Part shown: positions 36,304 to 43,821 of the stretch, piece by piece
Position numbering within the stretch: the first letter of the stretch is position 1
Layout: each line of letters begins with the position of its first letter
Assembly: GCF_004357985.1 (NCBI RefSeq)
Contig: NZ_SMTF01000002.1
Coordinates: forward strand, 248,001-312,000
Length of the DNA stretch: 64,000 bases
Source of the DNA: Luteimonas aestuarii
Lineage (GTDB): Bacteria > Pseudomonadota > Gammaproteobacteria > Xanthomonadales > Xanthomonadaceae
Direction: 5' to 3'
Translations under genes and position numbers: made by a program
The notes under the pieces: model-generated
Seen by the model: the letters and a program-made list of their open reading frames with translations, nothing else
Told to the model about the DNA's origin: nothing
Databases searched by the model: none

Positions 36304-36951
36304 CTACGGCACGGCAAGGCGCTGCACCTGGCCGTCCACGCGGAACACGGCGGCGCGAGCCTCGATGGATTGCAGGTGCCAGCCGCTCTCCGCGTCACCC
36401 TCGCGCAGCAGCCGGACACTGCCGAGCGAGGTGGCGGCCATGGGTGCGACCGACAGGAAGCGCTCGCCGCCGCGCAGTTCCACGCCGACCACCTGGAACG
36501 GTGGAGCCGGCAGCGCCGGCTTTGTCACCTCGGGTGCTCGACGGGCGGCGACGGCGGTAGTTTTGCGGGCTTCTTCCAGACGGGTTTCGATCCCGTGCAC
36601 ACGAGCCTGCAAGGTCTGCAGGTCGATGGCGAGGCTGTCCGCAGACTGTGCCGCCTCGACACGCGCGATGCGCTCGTCCAGCGCCTGTTGCGCGGTGGCG
36701 AATTCGGCCTGGCTGAGCGGCGTAGGCCGGCGCCTGTCCACCTCGGCCTGCTGTTCGAGTTCGGCCAGCCGCAGGCCCAGCGCCTGGACATGGGCGTCCT
36801 GCGCACTGGCCTCGGCCTGTTCGGTGAGACGCGACAGGCCGACACTGTTGACGACGGCCAGGGTGCTTGTGAGCAGCAGCCAGACGGTCGCGGCGATCTT
36901 GAGCCAACGCGTGCGGGAACTGCGCTCGGATGGCGCTTGGGGAAAGGTCAT
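36304..36951 (-). CDS. Anchored coiled-coil ICE protein, unknown function
   Basis: Protein of 215 residues with one N-terminal membrane helix (IAATVWLLLTSTLAVVNSVG) and a long helical coiled-coil region (about 45-125, for example LAELEQQAEVDRRR and IETRLEEARKTT). A C-terminal beta domain has VQRLAVP at its end. I recognise no named family. Position between PilL and PFL_4693 is standard, so it is likely an ICE pilus or mating accessory protein facing the periplasm. Confidence 0.7.
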   Translation of the reverse strand: MTFPQAPSERSSRTRWLKIAATVWLLLTSTLAVVNSVGLSRLTEQAEASAQDAHVQALGLRLAELEQQAEVDRRRPTPLSQAEFATAQQALDERIARVEAAQSADSLAIDLQTLQARVHGIETRLEEARKTTAVAARRAPEVTKPALPAPPFQVVGVELRGGERFLSVAPMAATSLGSVRLLREGDAESGWHLQSIEARAAVFRVDGQVQRLAVP

Positions 36952-37508
36952 GGCTGCAGTTCCTCGGGCCGGTGGGCGTCCGGCACGGGCGTGGCGGTGC
37001 CGGGCGGGTTGGCGGAAAGGAAGGTGGGAGCACCGTGCCGGCTGAAGCAGACCTGGCGGGTCAAGTCATCGACCGACAGCTCCCAGGTGGGGCCGGCAAG
37101 GGTCAGCAAGGCATCGCGCAGCATCAGCGGACCCACGTGCAGATGTGCGGCAGGCAGCGGCAGCGCGTAAAGCGTGGCGGCCTCGGCCGCATCGCAGAGC
37201 CGGTAGCCCGAGCGCAGGAGCACATGGCGCATGGCATCGCCCACGCTGGCATCGAGCATGGGCGGAATCGAGACCACCACCGCCTGCTGCAAGAGATCAC
37301 GCTGCGCGGGCTCCGGCACCAGCTCGACCAGGGTGTAGCGGCCGTAGCGGGCCACGGGCACCAGTCGCTGCTCCGAAGCTGGCTCGTCGGGCGGTGCTTC
37401 TATGTGGTCAGGGGTGGCCGGTGTCGTCGTGCAGCCGGACAGCAGGCCGCTGAGCACGGCGAAGATGCAGAGAAAACGAGGCAGAGACGGCAGCATGTGG
37501 CACCCCAT
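36948..37508 (-). CDS. pilL: PilL-like lipoprotein (TIGR03748, PFGI-1 type IV pilus/conjugation region)
   Basis: Lipoprotein of about 186 residues with a signal peptide and lipobox LLSGC (residue 25). The PilL N-terminal domain pattern follows: YGRYTLVELVPEPAQRDLLQ and GDAMRHVLLRSGYRLC. ATGs at 37508 and 37496 are both possible; neither has a strong ribosome-binding site. In PFGI-1-type elements PilL begins this operon. The rest of the type IVB pilus set is not present here. Its upstream side (37509-37883) now borders the chromate cargo. Confidence 0.83.
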   Translation of the reverse strand: MGCHMLPSLPRFLCIFAVLSGLLSGCTTTPATPDHIEAPPDEPASEQRLVPVARYGRYTLVELVPEPAQRDLLQQAVVVSIPPMLDASVGDAMRHVLLRSGYRLCDAAEAATLYALPLPAAHLHVGPLMLRDALLTLAGPTWELSVDDLTRQVCFSRHGAPTFLSANPPGTATPVPDAHRPEELQP

Positions 37509-37595
37509 GGCGATGAGATGCCTTCACCATTGCAGAACCGTGCTGCGCGGGATGCCGGAAATCCGAAACGCGCGGCGCCCCGTTTCCGAGGGAAG

Positions 37596-37778
37596 TCAGG
37601 ACGGGTTCGGGCCCGTCATTTCGCCGGTGGCGATGGCGCTCGGGTTCGCCGTTGAAGACGCCGCCCGGTCCGGCAAGTGCGGCCGCACCGGTTCGATCCG
37701 CTCGATGAACCGGCGAAGTTGCTCCGGTGACTCGGTGCTCCGACACGGCAGCTGGTCTTCGATGATCAGGATGCGCAT
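37596..37778 (-). CDS. Small uncertain ORF beginning like a response regulator
   Basis: Short frame starting MRILIIEDQLPCRSTESPEQ, which looks like the first strand of a response regulator receiver but then diverges into Pro/Ala/Ser-rich sequence without a receiver core. It may be a truncated gene left between PilL and the chromate cargo or a false ORF. Listed because the interval from PilL to the MFS gene is otherwise empty. Confidence 0.25.
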   Translation of the reverse strand: MRILIIEDQLPCRSTESPEQLRRFIERIEPVRPHLPDRAASSTANPSAIATGEMTGPNPS

Positions 37779-37883
37779 GACGGCACCGTTCCAGACGGAT
37801 GCCGTCAATCTATGGCCCGCTTCGCGACCGGTCTACTGAAGTGTTTCTGACTTTCCCATCAGGATCGGGCGCGGGGACCGGCC

Positions 37884-39098
37884 TCACGGCGTCGCCTCCC
37901 CGTGCCGTCGGAAGGCGCGCCAGAGCGCGAGGTCATAGGCAATCTTCAGCGCGCCACAGGCCACCAGCGGTGCGGCCAGCCAGCCGGCGGCGAACAGCGC
38001 GCCACCGATGGCCGGGCTCACCGCGGCCGCGAGGCTCCTGGGCACGGCGGTGAAGCTTGCCGCCGCGGCGCGCTCAGCCGGCGTGACTACCGCCATGACG
38101 AAGGCCGAGCGCGTCGGCACGTCCATCTGCGACAGGGCGCTGCGCAGGAACAGCAACGCGAGCGCCACCGGCAGACTCTCGGCGAGGGCGGCGAGGATCA
38201 GGCAGACGCTCGACGGGATGTGGGTGAACACCATCGTGTTGACGAGGCCGATGCGGCGCGCCACCCAGGGCGCTGCGAGCTGGGAGCCTGCCGAGAGCAG
38301 CCCCGCCCAGAAGAAGAACTGGCCGGCGGCGGCGAGCGAGAGGTCGAAGCGCTCGAACAGCCAGAGCGCGAGCAAGGTGTTGACGATCAGTCCTCCGGCG
38401 AAGGCGTCGACCGAGAACAGCGCGGCCAGTTTGATCACGATGCCGCGCGAAGGCCCCAGTGGTGCGGGCGGCGCCGCCTGTGCGTGGACCGGATGGTTCG
38501 GCAGCGTGCGGTAAAGAAGGAAGATCGCGACGCCGGTCAGCCCGTAGGCGACGAACATGAGGCGCAGCGCGTCGAGCTGCACCAGGCCCGCATTCGTCAG
38601 GGTTTGCGGAATGGCCGTCGCCAGGGAACCGGCCGCGGCGCACAAGGCGCCGACGAAGGTGTAGCGCGCGAAGAGGAAGGTACGCGCCTCGCCCTGCGCC
38701 GACTCGGCCAAGCGGGCGTGCTCCAGCGGCAGGAAGACGCTGACGTCGCCGGAGCTGGGATTCATCGTGCCGACGAAGGCGACGAGCAGCAGCGGCCAGA
38801 AGTCGCCAACGCCACCCAGGCCGGCCAGCAGCAGACCGGTCAGGCACATCAGTCCGGCGGCGGCGAGCAGCAGCCGGCGCTGCGGGAAGTGATGTCCCCA
38901 CTGGCCTACCGCCAGGGTCGCCAGCGCCGAGCCGAGCAGTGTGGCGGTACTGATCAGCCCGACTTCCCATGTGCCCAGCCCCAAGGCCAGCAGATAGACC
39001 GGCAGCAGGATGGCGACATAACCGTCGGTGAAGGCCCGCAGCGCCCGGCCGACGAGCAGCAGGCGCGCCTCGGGCGCGGCCCCGGCGGGTAGCAGCAT
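37884..39098 (-). CDS. MFS transporter of the chromate cluster
   Basis: Major facilitator superfamily permease, 404 residues, twelve helices. The N-terminal half has FTDGYVAILLPVYLLALGLG and a GQWGHHFPQRRLLL loop (the loop 2-3 signature position). Such MFS genes are found with ChrB-C-type genes in chromate/arsenate islands. It overlaps the ChrB-C gene by one base (ATGA context at 39098). Export of chromate or an oxyanion is a guess from context; substrate cannot be read from the sequence. It ends the cargo on the left; PilL lies 376 bp further. Confidence 0.82.
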   Translation of the reverse strand: MLLPAGAAPEARLLLVGRALRAFTDGYVAILLPVYLLALGLGTWEVGLISTATLLGSALATLAVGQWGHHFPQRRLLLAAAGLMCLTGLLLAGLGGVGDFWPLLLVAFVGTMNPSSGDVSVFLPLEHARLAESAQGEARTFLFARYTFVGALCAAAGSLATAIPQTLTNAGLVQLDALRLMFVAYGLTGVAIFLLYRTLPNHPVHAQAAPPAPLGPSRGIVIKLAALFSVDAFAGGLIVNTLLALWLFERFDLSLAAAGQFFFWAGLLSAGSQLAAPWVARRIGLVNTMVFTHIPSSVCLILAALAESLPVALALLFLRSALSQMDVPTRSAFVMAVVTPAERAAAASFTAVPRSLAAAVSPAIGGALFAAGWLAAPLVACGALKIAYDLALWRAFRRHGEATP

Positions 39099-39553
39099 CA
39101 CTTCGAGCCGAGCAGCCGCGCGACCTTCTTCAGCGGCGTATCCGCACACCAGGCGTAGAGCGCGTCGTACATCACTATGCCTGCCTTCAGCATCTCGTGG
39201 TCGTCGGCGAAGTTGAGCGACAGCCCTTTCGAGATGGCCAGCAGGCCGGCCGCTTCCTTCGCCAGTTGCGGCTGGGCGCAGTCGGCGGCGCGCACGATGA
39301 TGGCCAGCTTCTGCAAGGACGGGTCCGTCAGCTGGTATTTGGCGATGAAAGCATCGAAGCTGCATTGATCGCCGTGGTGACCCAGTTCCACCCCGGAGAC
39401 GTCATAGGGGGTAGCCCCAGTCTCGGCGGCGATCCTCATGACGTCGCCCGACGGCACGTAGAGAAACTCCGGGCTTTCGTCGATGAAGCGGGCAATCAGC
39501 CAGGGACAGGCGATGCGGTCGATTTTCGGGCGTTCACGGGTAATCCATTGCAT
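39098..39553 (-). CDS. ChrB C-terminal domain protein (chromate resistance)
   Basis: Stand-alone protein of 151 residues equal to the C-terminal domain of ChrB (PKIDRIACPWLIARFIDESP, then GVELGHHGDQCSFDAFIAKY). This domain recurs alone in chromate operons. The full ChrB is encoded 3 kb upstream and has the related RPWVDRLASAWLIRRFID block, so the two are paralogous halves. Cofactor and reaction are unknown. It overlaps the MFS gene by one base; a purine-rich AGGAG-like site lies upstream of 39553. Confidence 0.85.
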   Translation of the reverse strand: MQWITRERPKIDRIACPWLIARFIDESPEFLYVPSGDVMRIAAETGATPYDVSGVELGHHGDQCSFDAFIAKYQLTDPSLQKLAIIVRAADCAQPQLAKEAAGLLAISKGLSLNFADDHEMLKAGIVMYDALYAWCADTPLKKVARLLGSK

Positions 39554-39654
39554 GACGGTCTCCTACTCTTGTTTCTGAGCGTTCGAACTGCCAGCCCTCG
39601 CCGCAATCAGGCAAGCCACGAGGCAGGGCAAAGAGCGCCAGGGGCCGGCCCGCG

Positions 39655-40556
39655 TCATTTCACGGCCTTCTGTGCGTCCAAAGTCCTTTTCAACGACTGC
39701 GCCAGCTCCGCCGCTTTGCCTTTGCCCCAGTAGTGCAGAAAGACGTAGCGCGGCTCCTCGTGCGTCATGTGGTTGTGGATCGCCACGATGTTGATTCCTT
39801 CTCGCCGCAACACCTTGAGTACGGTCTGGAGTTCCTCCTCACGCATCGCGAAGTCACCGTCCACCACGGCCCGCTCGTCGGTCCCTGCAAACGCAGCCCA
39901 GGTGTTGACGCCCATCTCATTGCCGACGGGTGTGCCGTACATCTTCGCCTCGCGCCCGAAGCTCACCTTGACCATGCCGTCCTTCACTTGCGGCTTGGCG
40001 CCGAGGATTTCCTCGATGCGCGCCGCGGTGATGCTGCTGGGCGTGGGAATGCTGCCGCCAAAGGCCTTTGCGGGTTTGGGTTGGCTTGCTCGCACCTGCG
40101 CGACCCGGTCATACACAGCCTTGACCCCTGTGGCCAGTTGCCGCGCATCGCCCATCCCGCCGATGTGCATGAAGTAAACCTTGGGCTGGTCGAAGAAGAA
40201 GTGGTTGTGCAGCGCCGTCACTTCCAGGCCGGCTTCAAGAGCGGCGCTCATGGCCGGATTGACCTCGTCCTCGAACAGCACCGTGTCGCCCATCATCATC
40301 GGGCTGCCGCCCATCGGCGTGAATGCAGCCCACGATGTCAGGCCCATGAAGGGGGCATCGTCCAGCGATCCACGCTGATCTTCACGTCATCGCGCGGCTT
40401 GCTGACCTTGAAGACGTTCTCGGTCTTGTTGTAGTTGCCCTTGAGTCCCGTCACGGACTCGATCGTTGCCGTGTCGACCGTCGGTCCGGCCGCAACGGCC
40501 ATTTGCATGCAGACTGCTGTTGCTGCGGCGAAAAGGATTCGGGTTTTACGGGTCAT
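39655..40556 (-). pseudogene. DUF1259 (LppY/LpqO-like) protein, frameshifted in a C-run
   Basis: Two overlapping frames together make one DUF1259 protein. The first (start 40556, AGGAGG upstream) has a signal peptide (MTRKTRILFAAATAVCMQMA) and runs through KGNYNKTENVFKVSKPRDD to ...DRWTMPPSWA and stops at 40338. The second picks up at MGLTSWAAFTPMGGSPMMMG and goes on to the normal end with two ALHNHFFF/AIHNHMTHEEPR blocks. The switch is at the five-base run 40351-40355 (C on the coding strand, G on the given strand). One extra base there would restore MPPFMGLTSWAAF. So either a real inactivating frameshift, slippage-based switching, or a sequencing error. Usually found in chr islands as an exported protein. 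Confidence 0.8.
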
Positions 40557-40678
40557 ATTACCTCCTGGTGGGGATAAACGATCAACACATCGTTCCGGGC
40601 GCCTCCCTCCCGCAGCAGGATTGAACGTACTGGCGAGTTCGGATTTCGGGGTTTCGGGTTTGATGGTGCGGTCCATGT

Positions 40679-41272
40679 TCAGGCTCCCAATCGGGTGAAA
40701 GCCGCTTCGGCGGTGGTCCAGGACAGGTTTTGCATGAAGGCGTCCACGTAAGCCCCGGCCTTGGCGCCGAAGTCCATGTGGTAGCTGTGCTCGTACATGT
40801 CGAGGGCGATCAGCGGCGTGGCGCCGGGCAGGTTGTGGGCGTGGTCGGCGGCCCAGGCGTTCACGAGACGCCCCCGGCGCGGACTCCACACCAACAGGGT
40901 CCAGCCGGAGCCGCCGCCCTGGGCCTTGCCCATGGCCGTGAATTGGGCGCGCCAGGCGTCCATGGAGCCGAAATCGCGCACGATGGCCGCCTTCAGCGTC
41001 CCGCCAGGGTCGCCTCCCGCGCCACCGAGGGAATCGAAGTACACCTCGTGCAGGATCATGGAACCGCTGGCGATCATCTCCTCGCGCTTGAGGCCGTTGA
41101 TCTCGAACACCGGCGCCGCTCCCCAGTTCAATTGCGCCAGCTCTTGCTCGATGGCGTTGAGACGCTTGACAGCGCCGCCGTAGTTGTTCTCCCAATGGCT
41201 GACGATGAGTTTCTCAGACAGGCCGGTGAGTTTGGCCGGATCGCATGAAAGGGACTTCAGTTCGTAAGGCAT
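40679..41272 (-). CDS. chrC: Fe/Mn superoxide dismutase of the chromate operon (ChrC-type)
   Basis: Superoxide dismutase, 197 residues; metal-ligand segments are visible as VSHWENNYGG, MILHEVYFDSLGG and IALDMYEHSYHMDFG (with the Asp and His ligands), plus SGWTLLVWSPRRGRL. Fe-type by pattern (GAGGDPGG and the Gly-rich SGWTLL). In chromate determinants such as chrBAC of Ochrobactrum-type elements the third gene, chrC, encodes just such an enzyme to limit superoxide made during chromate reduction. It follows chrA by 59 bp. Confidence 0.9.
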   Translation of the reverse strand: MPYELKSLSCDPAKLTGLSEKLIVSHWENNYGGAVKRLNAIEQELAQLNWGAAPVFEINGLKREEMIASGSMILHEVYFDSLGGAGGDPGGTLKAAIVRDFGSMDAWRAQFTAMGKAQGGGSGWTLLVWSPRRGRLVNAWAADHAHNLPGATPLIALDMYEHSYHMDFGAKAGAYVDAFMQNLSWTTAEAAFTRLGA

Positions 41273-41331
41273 CTTGGCTTCCTCAGCAAGGTGGATCGGA
41301 AACGGCGCGACGAAGGCTGACTCGATCAGGT

Positions 41332-42564
41332 TCAGCCTTGGCCCGGAAACACCAGCCACCCCGCCAGTCCCGCCGCGAGGATCACGACGACGACGTTGAG
41401 CTTGTTCTTCCAGACATAAAGGAATGCCAGGGCCGCGGCGAAGATCGACATGCCCGCCGTCAGCGATGGCACGCGTTCGGCAGTGACCCGCGCCAAGTCG
41501 ATTGTGGTTGCGCCGATCAGGCCGACTACCCCAGCCGCGACGCCGTCCAGAAAGGCGTGTAGCCGTTTGTTCTCCACGACCGCCTCCAGCCGGTCGTAGA
41601 AAATCAGCGAGAACGCAAAGGCCGGAAGAAACACACCCACCGTCATGGCCACCGCCCCGATCGGCCCCCCCGCCACATAGCCGACGAACGTGGCGAAGAT
41701 GATGAGCGGTGCCGGCAGCACACCGGACAGCGCCAGGCCGTCCAGGAACTGCCCATCCGTCATCCACCCGCGCCCGACGGCGTCGTTGCGAACGAACGGA
41801 ATCGCTGTGTAGGCGCCGCCGAAGGTGAGCAAGCCGGCCTTGAGGCCTGAGGCGAAGATGAGCAACACCGAGGCTTGGCCCCGAACGACCGTTTCCACCA
41901 GCTTTGCTGTTGGCTCAGCCCAAAATGCCATGGCCGTGGCCAGCGCCACCGCTGCCAGCGTCACTAGCAGTGCTGAGGCCCGATGCTTGAGCACGAGCAG
42001 GGCGTACACAAGCCCACCCACGGGCAGGGTGATCCAAAAGTCGACACGAACTATGGCTGCCAGCGCGCAAACGATGGCAATGGCCCACAACCAGCGATCG
42101 AGCAGGATGTGCTCGCCGATGCGGTGCACGGCGCGCACGATCAGGGCGATCACGGCCGCCTGTACGCCAAGGAACGCAGCGCCCAGCGCGGTACCCACGA
42201 TGTCAATCTGGAAGTACAACCAGGACAGCGCGAACATCAGCAAGAATCCGGGAAGCATGAACCCGAGTCCCGCCAGCATGCCACCCAGCCGCCCTTTCGC
42301 TCGGATGCCCAAATGAACGCATAATTCGTGGGCTTCGGGTCCGGGCAGCACCTGCATCACCGCAAGCAGCTTGTTGAAGCGTTTGACGGAGATCCAGCGT
42401 TCCTCGTCCACGAGCTCGCGGCGCAACATGCCGATCTGAGCCACAGGCCCGCCCCATGCGAGCAAGCCGAACTTGAGGAAGCGAACGAAGAGCTGCAGGT
42501 AGCTCATCGCTGGAGGGACGGCTTCAGTCGTGGCATCCGTCTGAGGACGGGTCAGGGTGTTCAC
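41332..42564 (-). CDS. chrA: Chromate efflux pump ChrA
   Basis: Inner-membrane chromate transporter (CHR superfamily), long two-domain form of 410 residues. The domains are repeats: FGLLAWGGPVAQIGMLRREL and VLPGPEAHELCVHLG in the first half, and GLLTFGGAYTAIPFVRND with LALSGVLPAPLIIFATFVGY in the second. Translation begins at a GTG at 42564 that overlaps the chrB stop (GTGA). The run to the family's membrane pattern begins near residue 20. Removes chromate from the cytoplasm. Confidence 0.94.
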   Translation of the reverse strand: MNTLTRPQTDATTEAVPPAMSYLQLFVRFLKFGLLAWGGPVAQIGMLRRELVDEERWISVKRFNKLLAVMQVLPGPEAHELCVHLGIRAKGRLGGMLAGLGFMLPGFLLMFALSWLYFQIDIVGTALGAAFLGVQAAVIALIVRAVHRIGEHILLDRWLWAIAIVCALAAIVRVDFWITLPVGGLVYALLVLKHRASALLVTLAAVALATAMAFWAEPTAKLVETVVRGQASVLLIFASGLKAGLLTFGGAYTAIPFVRNDAVGRGWMTDGQFLDGLALSGVLPAPLIIFATFVGYVAGGPIGAVAMTVGVFLPAFAFSLIFYDRLEAVVENKRLHAFLDGVAAGVVGLIGATTIDLARVTAERVPSLTAGMSIFAAALAFLYVWKNKLNVVVVILAAGLAGWLVFPGQG

Positions 42565-43505
42565 GTTATTTTTTCCTCGTAACTCTTCAACAGCCAATCA
42601 AAAACTTCGCACGCGCGAACAAGCAGCGCGTCGTCGTCGGATTCGGATGCCCTCAGGCCCGCGAGCAGCTGTTCGATGCCCGGCGCTTCCGGTACCGGCA
42701 GTCCGCCCACGTCCAGGCAATGCACCACTTCGCCCAGGCGCGTCAGCGCCCGGTCGTCCTCCAGGCCAAAACTCGCCAGCAGCGTCTCGAAGGTGACCTT
42801 GGTACCGACGTGGCTGAACGTCGCACCGTCGAAATCGAAGCCGAGCCAATCGGCTTTGCAGTCGGCGGGACTCGTCAGCCAGACGATGCGGGCCTTCGGG
42901 TCGATAAACCGGCGGATCAGCCAGGCCGAGGCGAGCCGGTCGACCCACGGACGGGCCCGCGTGGCCCAGACACGGCCCCGATAGTCGGCCCGCTCCAGTC
43001 GCGGAATGTCAGCCTGCCGAGGGGTCGGCTCGTCGGGAGAAAGCCGGCGGGTGAGCGCGTCGCGCAGGTCGTCGAGCAGGCTCAAGGTCTGCCGCTGCGC
43101 CTCGCCGGGGAAGAAGTCGATGCGCGCCACCTGCTCGAAGCGGCGCACGAGCGGCTGGAGCTTACGCGCGGCGGCTGCGCCGTCCAGGGATGCCAGGCTC
43201 CGTCCGAGCCCTTTGATCTCCTCGACGATGCCCGCGTACTCCTCGCCCCGGTCGAACAGGGCGCGCAGCGCGGCTTCCTGAGCTTCGTCACACCCCGACA
43301 GTCGATAGACCTCGCCGCTGCCCCCGGCCTCGACCGACTGCGCCGCCACTTCGTCCAGCGCCGTAGCGCTATCGGCCGAGTCGGGCAGCAGATAGACCCC
43401 ATCGCGCAGCGTCGCGCAGCCCAGCGCCTTGACGGAGCGCCAGACGCGCATGCGGCCGGTCGATGCCTTGGTGGGCAGGCTGATGAACAGCGCGAGAAAG
43501 CTCAA
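42561..43505 (-). CDS. chrB: Chromate-sensing regulator ChrB
   Basis: ChrB, 314 residues, first gene of the chromate operon. N-terminal PLTKASTGRMRVWRSVKALG-type segment (here LPTKASTGRMRVWRSVKALG) is the DNA-binding type domain; the C-terminal domain has RPWVDRLASAWLIRRFIDP and FEVFDWLL-like ending (CEVFDWLLKSYEEKIT). In related systems ChrB mediates chromate-dependent induction of chrA. Its ATG follows AAAGGAG. A good promoter lies 39-67 bp upstream. Overlaps chrA by four bases. Confidence 0.93.
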   Translation of the reverse strand: MSFLALFISLPTKASTGRMRVWRSVKALGCATLRDGVYLLPDSADSATALDEVAAQSVEAGGSGEVYRLSGCDEAQEAALRALFDRGEEYAGIVEEIKGLGRSLASLDGAAAARKLQPLVRRFEQVARIDFFPGEAQRQTLSLLDDLRDALTRRLSPDEPTPRQADIPRLERADYRGRVWATRARPWVDRLASAWLIRRFIDPKARIVWLTSPADCKADWLGFDFDGATFSHVGTKVTFETLLASFGLEDDRALTRLGEVVHCLDVGGLPVPEAPGIEQLLAGLRASESDDDALLVRACEVFDWLLKSYEEKIT

Positions 43506-43543
43506 GCACGGACTCCTTTATCGCCAAGGGGTGGGTAATGAGT

Positions 43544-43572
43544 TATATATCTTACTGCATGTTATAGATCAA
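43544..43572 (-). promoter_or_regulatory. Candidate chrB promoter with repeated GTTATA
   Basis: On the minus strand TTGATC (43572-43567) and TATATA (43549-43544) are 17 bp apart, a near-consensus sigma70 pair about 40 bp before the chrB start. GTTATA appears twice on the given strand (43543-43548 and 43561-43566), a candidate ChrB binding site. The block is AT-rich against GC-rich flanks. Confidence 0.55.
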
Positions 43573-43624
43573 ACGAAATCTACGAAGTTGCGTAGCGAGT
43601 CCGTCGGATCTGATCCCAAATCGC

Positions 43625-43750
43625 ATGGTGCCCGCCGATGCGCCGACCAGCCTTATCAAGGAACGCTGGGAGAAGCTGGTGATGGCCGATGCTGGCATTG
43701 ACCGGCACTACTACGGCCGCGCTTTTTTGTTTTCTGAAACGCTCCCCTGA
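43625..43750 (+). pseudogene. Remnant of a Tn3-family transposase with transposon end
   Basis: Forty-one codons ending at 43750. The piece MVPADAPTSLIKERWEKLVM plus ADAGIDRHYY matches the conserved C-terminal-proximal part of Tn3-family TnpA (there followed by ELCALSELKNALRSGD), but homology breaks off here. Directly after it GTTTTCTGAAACGCTCCCC (43729-43747) resembles the inner-to-outer end of a Tn3/Tn21-type inverted repeat (GGGG...TCAGAAAAC on the other strand). No intact tnpA or matching left end is visible. Suggests the chromate cluster arrived on a Tn3-type transposon now degraded. Confidence 0.65.
43729..43747. repeat. Candidate Tn3-family terminal inverted repeat
   Basis: On the minus strand GGGGAGCGTTTCAGAAAAC, close to the Tn21-type terminal sequence GGGGTCGTCTCAGAAAAC in its GGGG start and TCAGAAAAC core. 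It immediately follows the TnpA remnant and faces outward to the right. The mate expected left of the chromate cluster was not found. Confidence 0.5.
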
Positions 43751-43821
43751 AATAGCGACTGCGGCAACGACCGAAGACAAGAATTCGGCCCCCGAAGGGG
43801 CCGATCAAGAGGGAAACAATC

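Noticed and set aside
37809-37883. Left inverted repeat of the Tn3-type transposon, near TGTTTCTGACTTTCCC
   Set aside because: It resembles a transposon end but points the wrong way for a left end and lacks the GGGG start; left out of the features.
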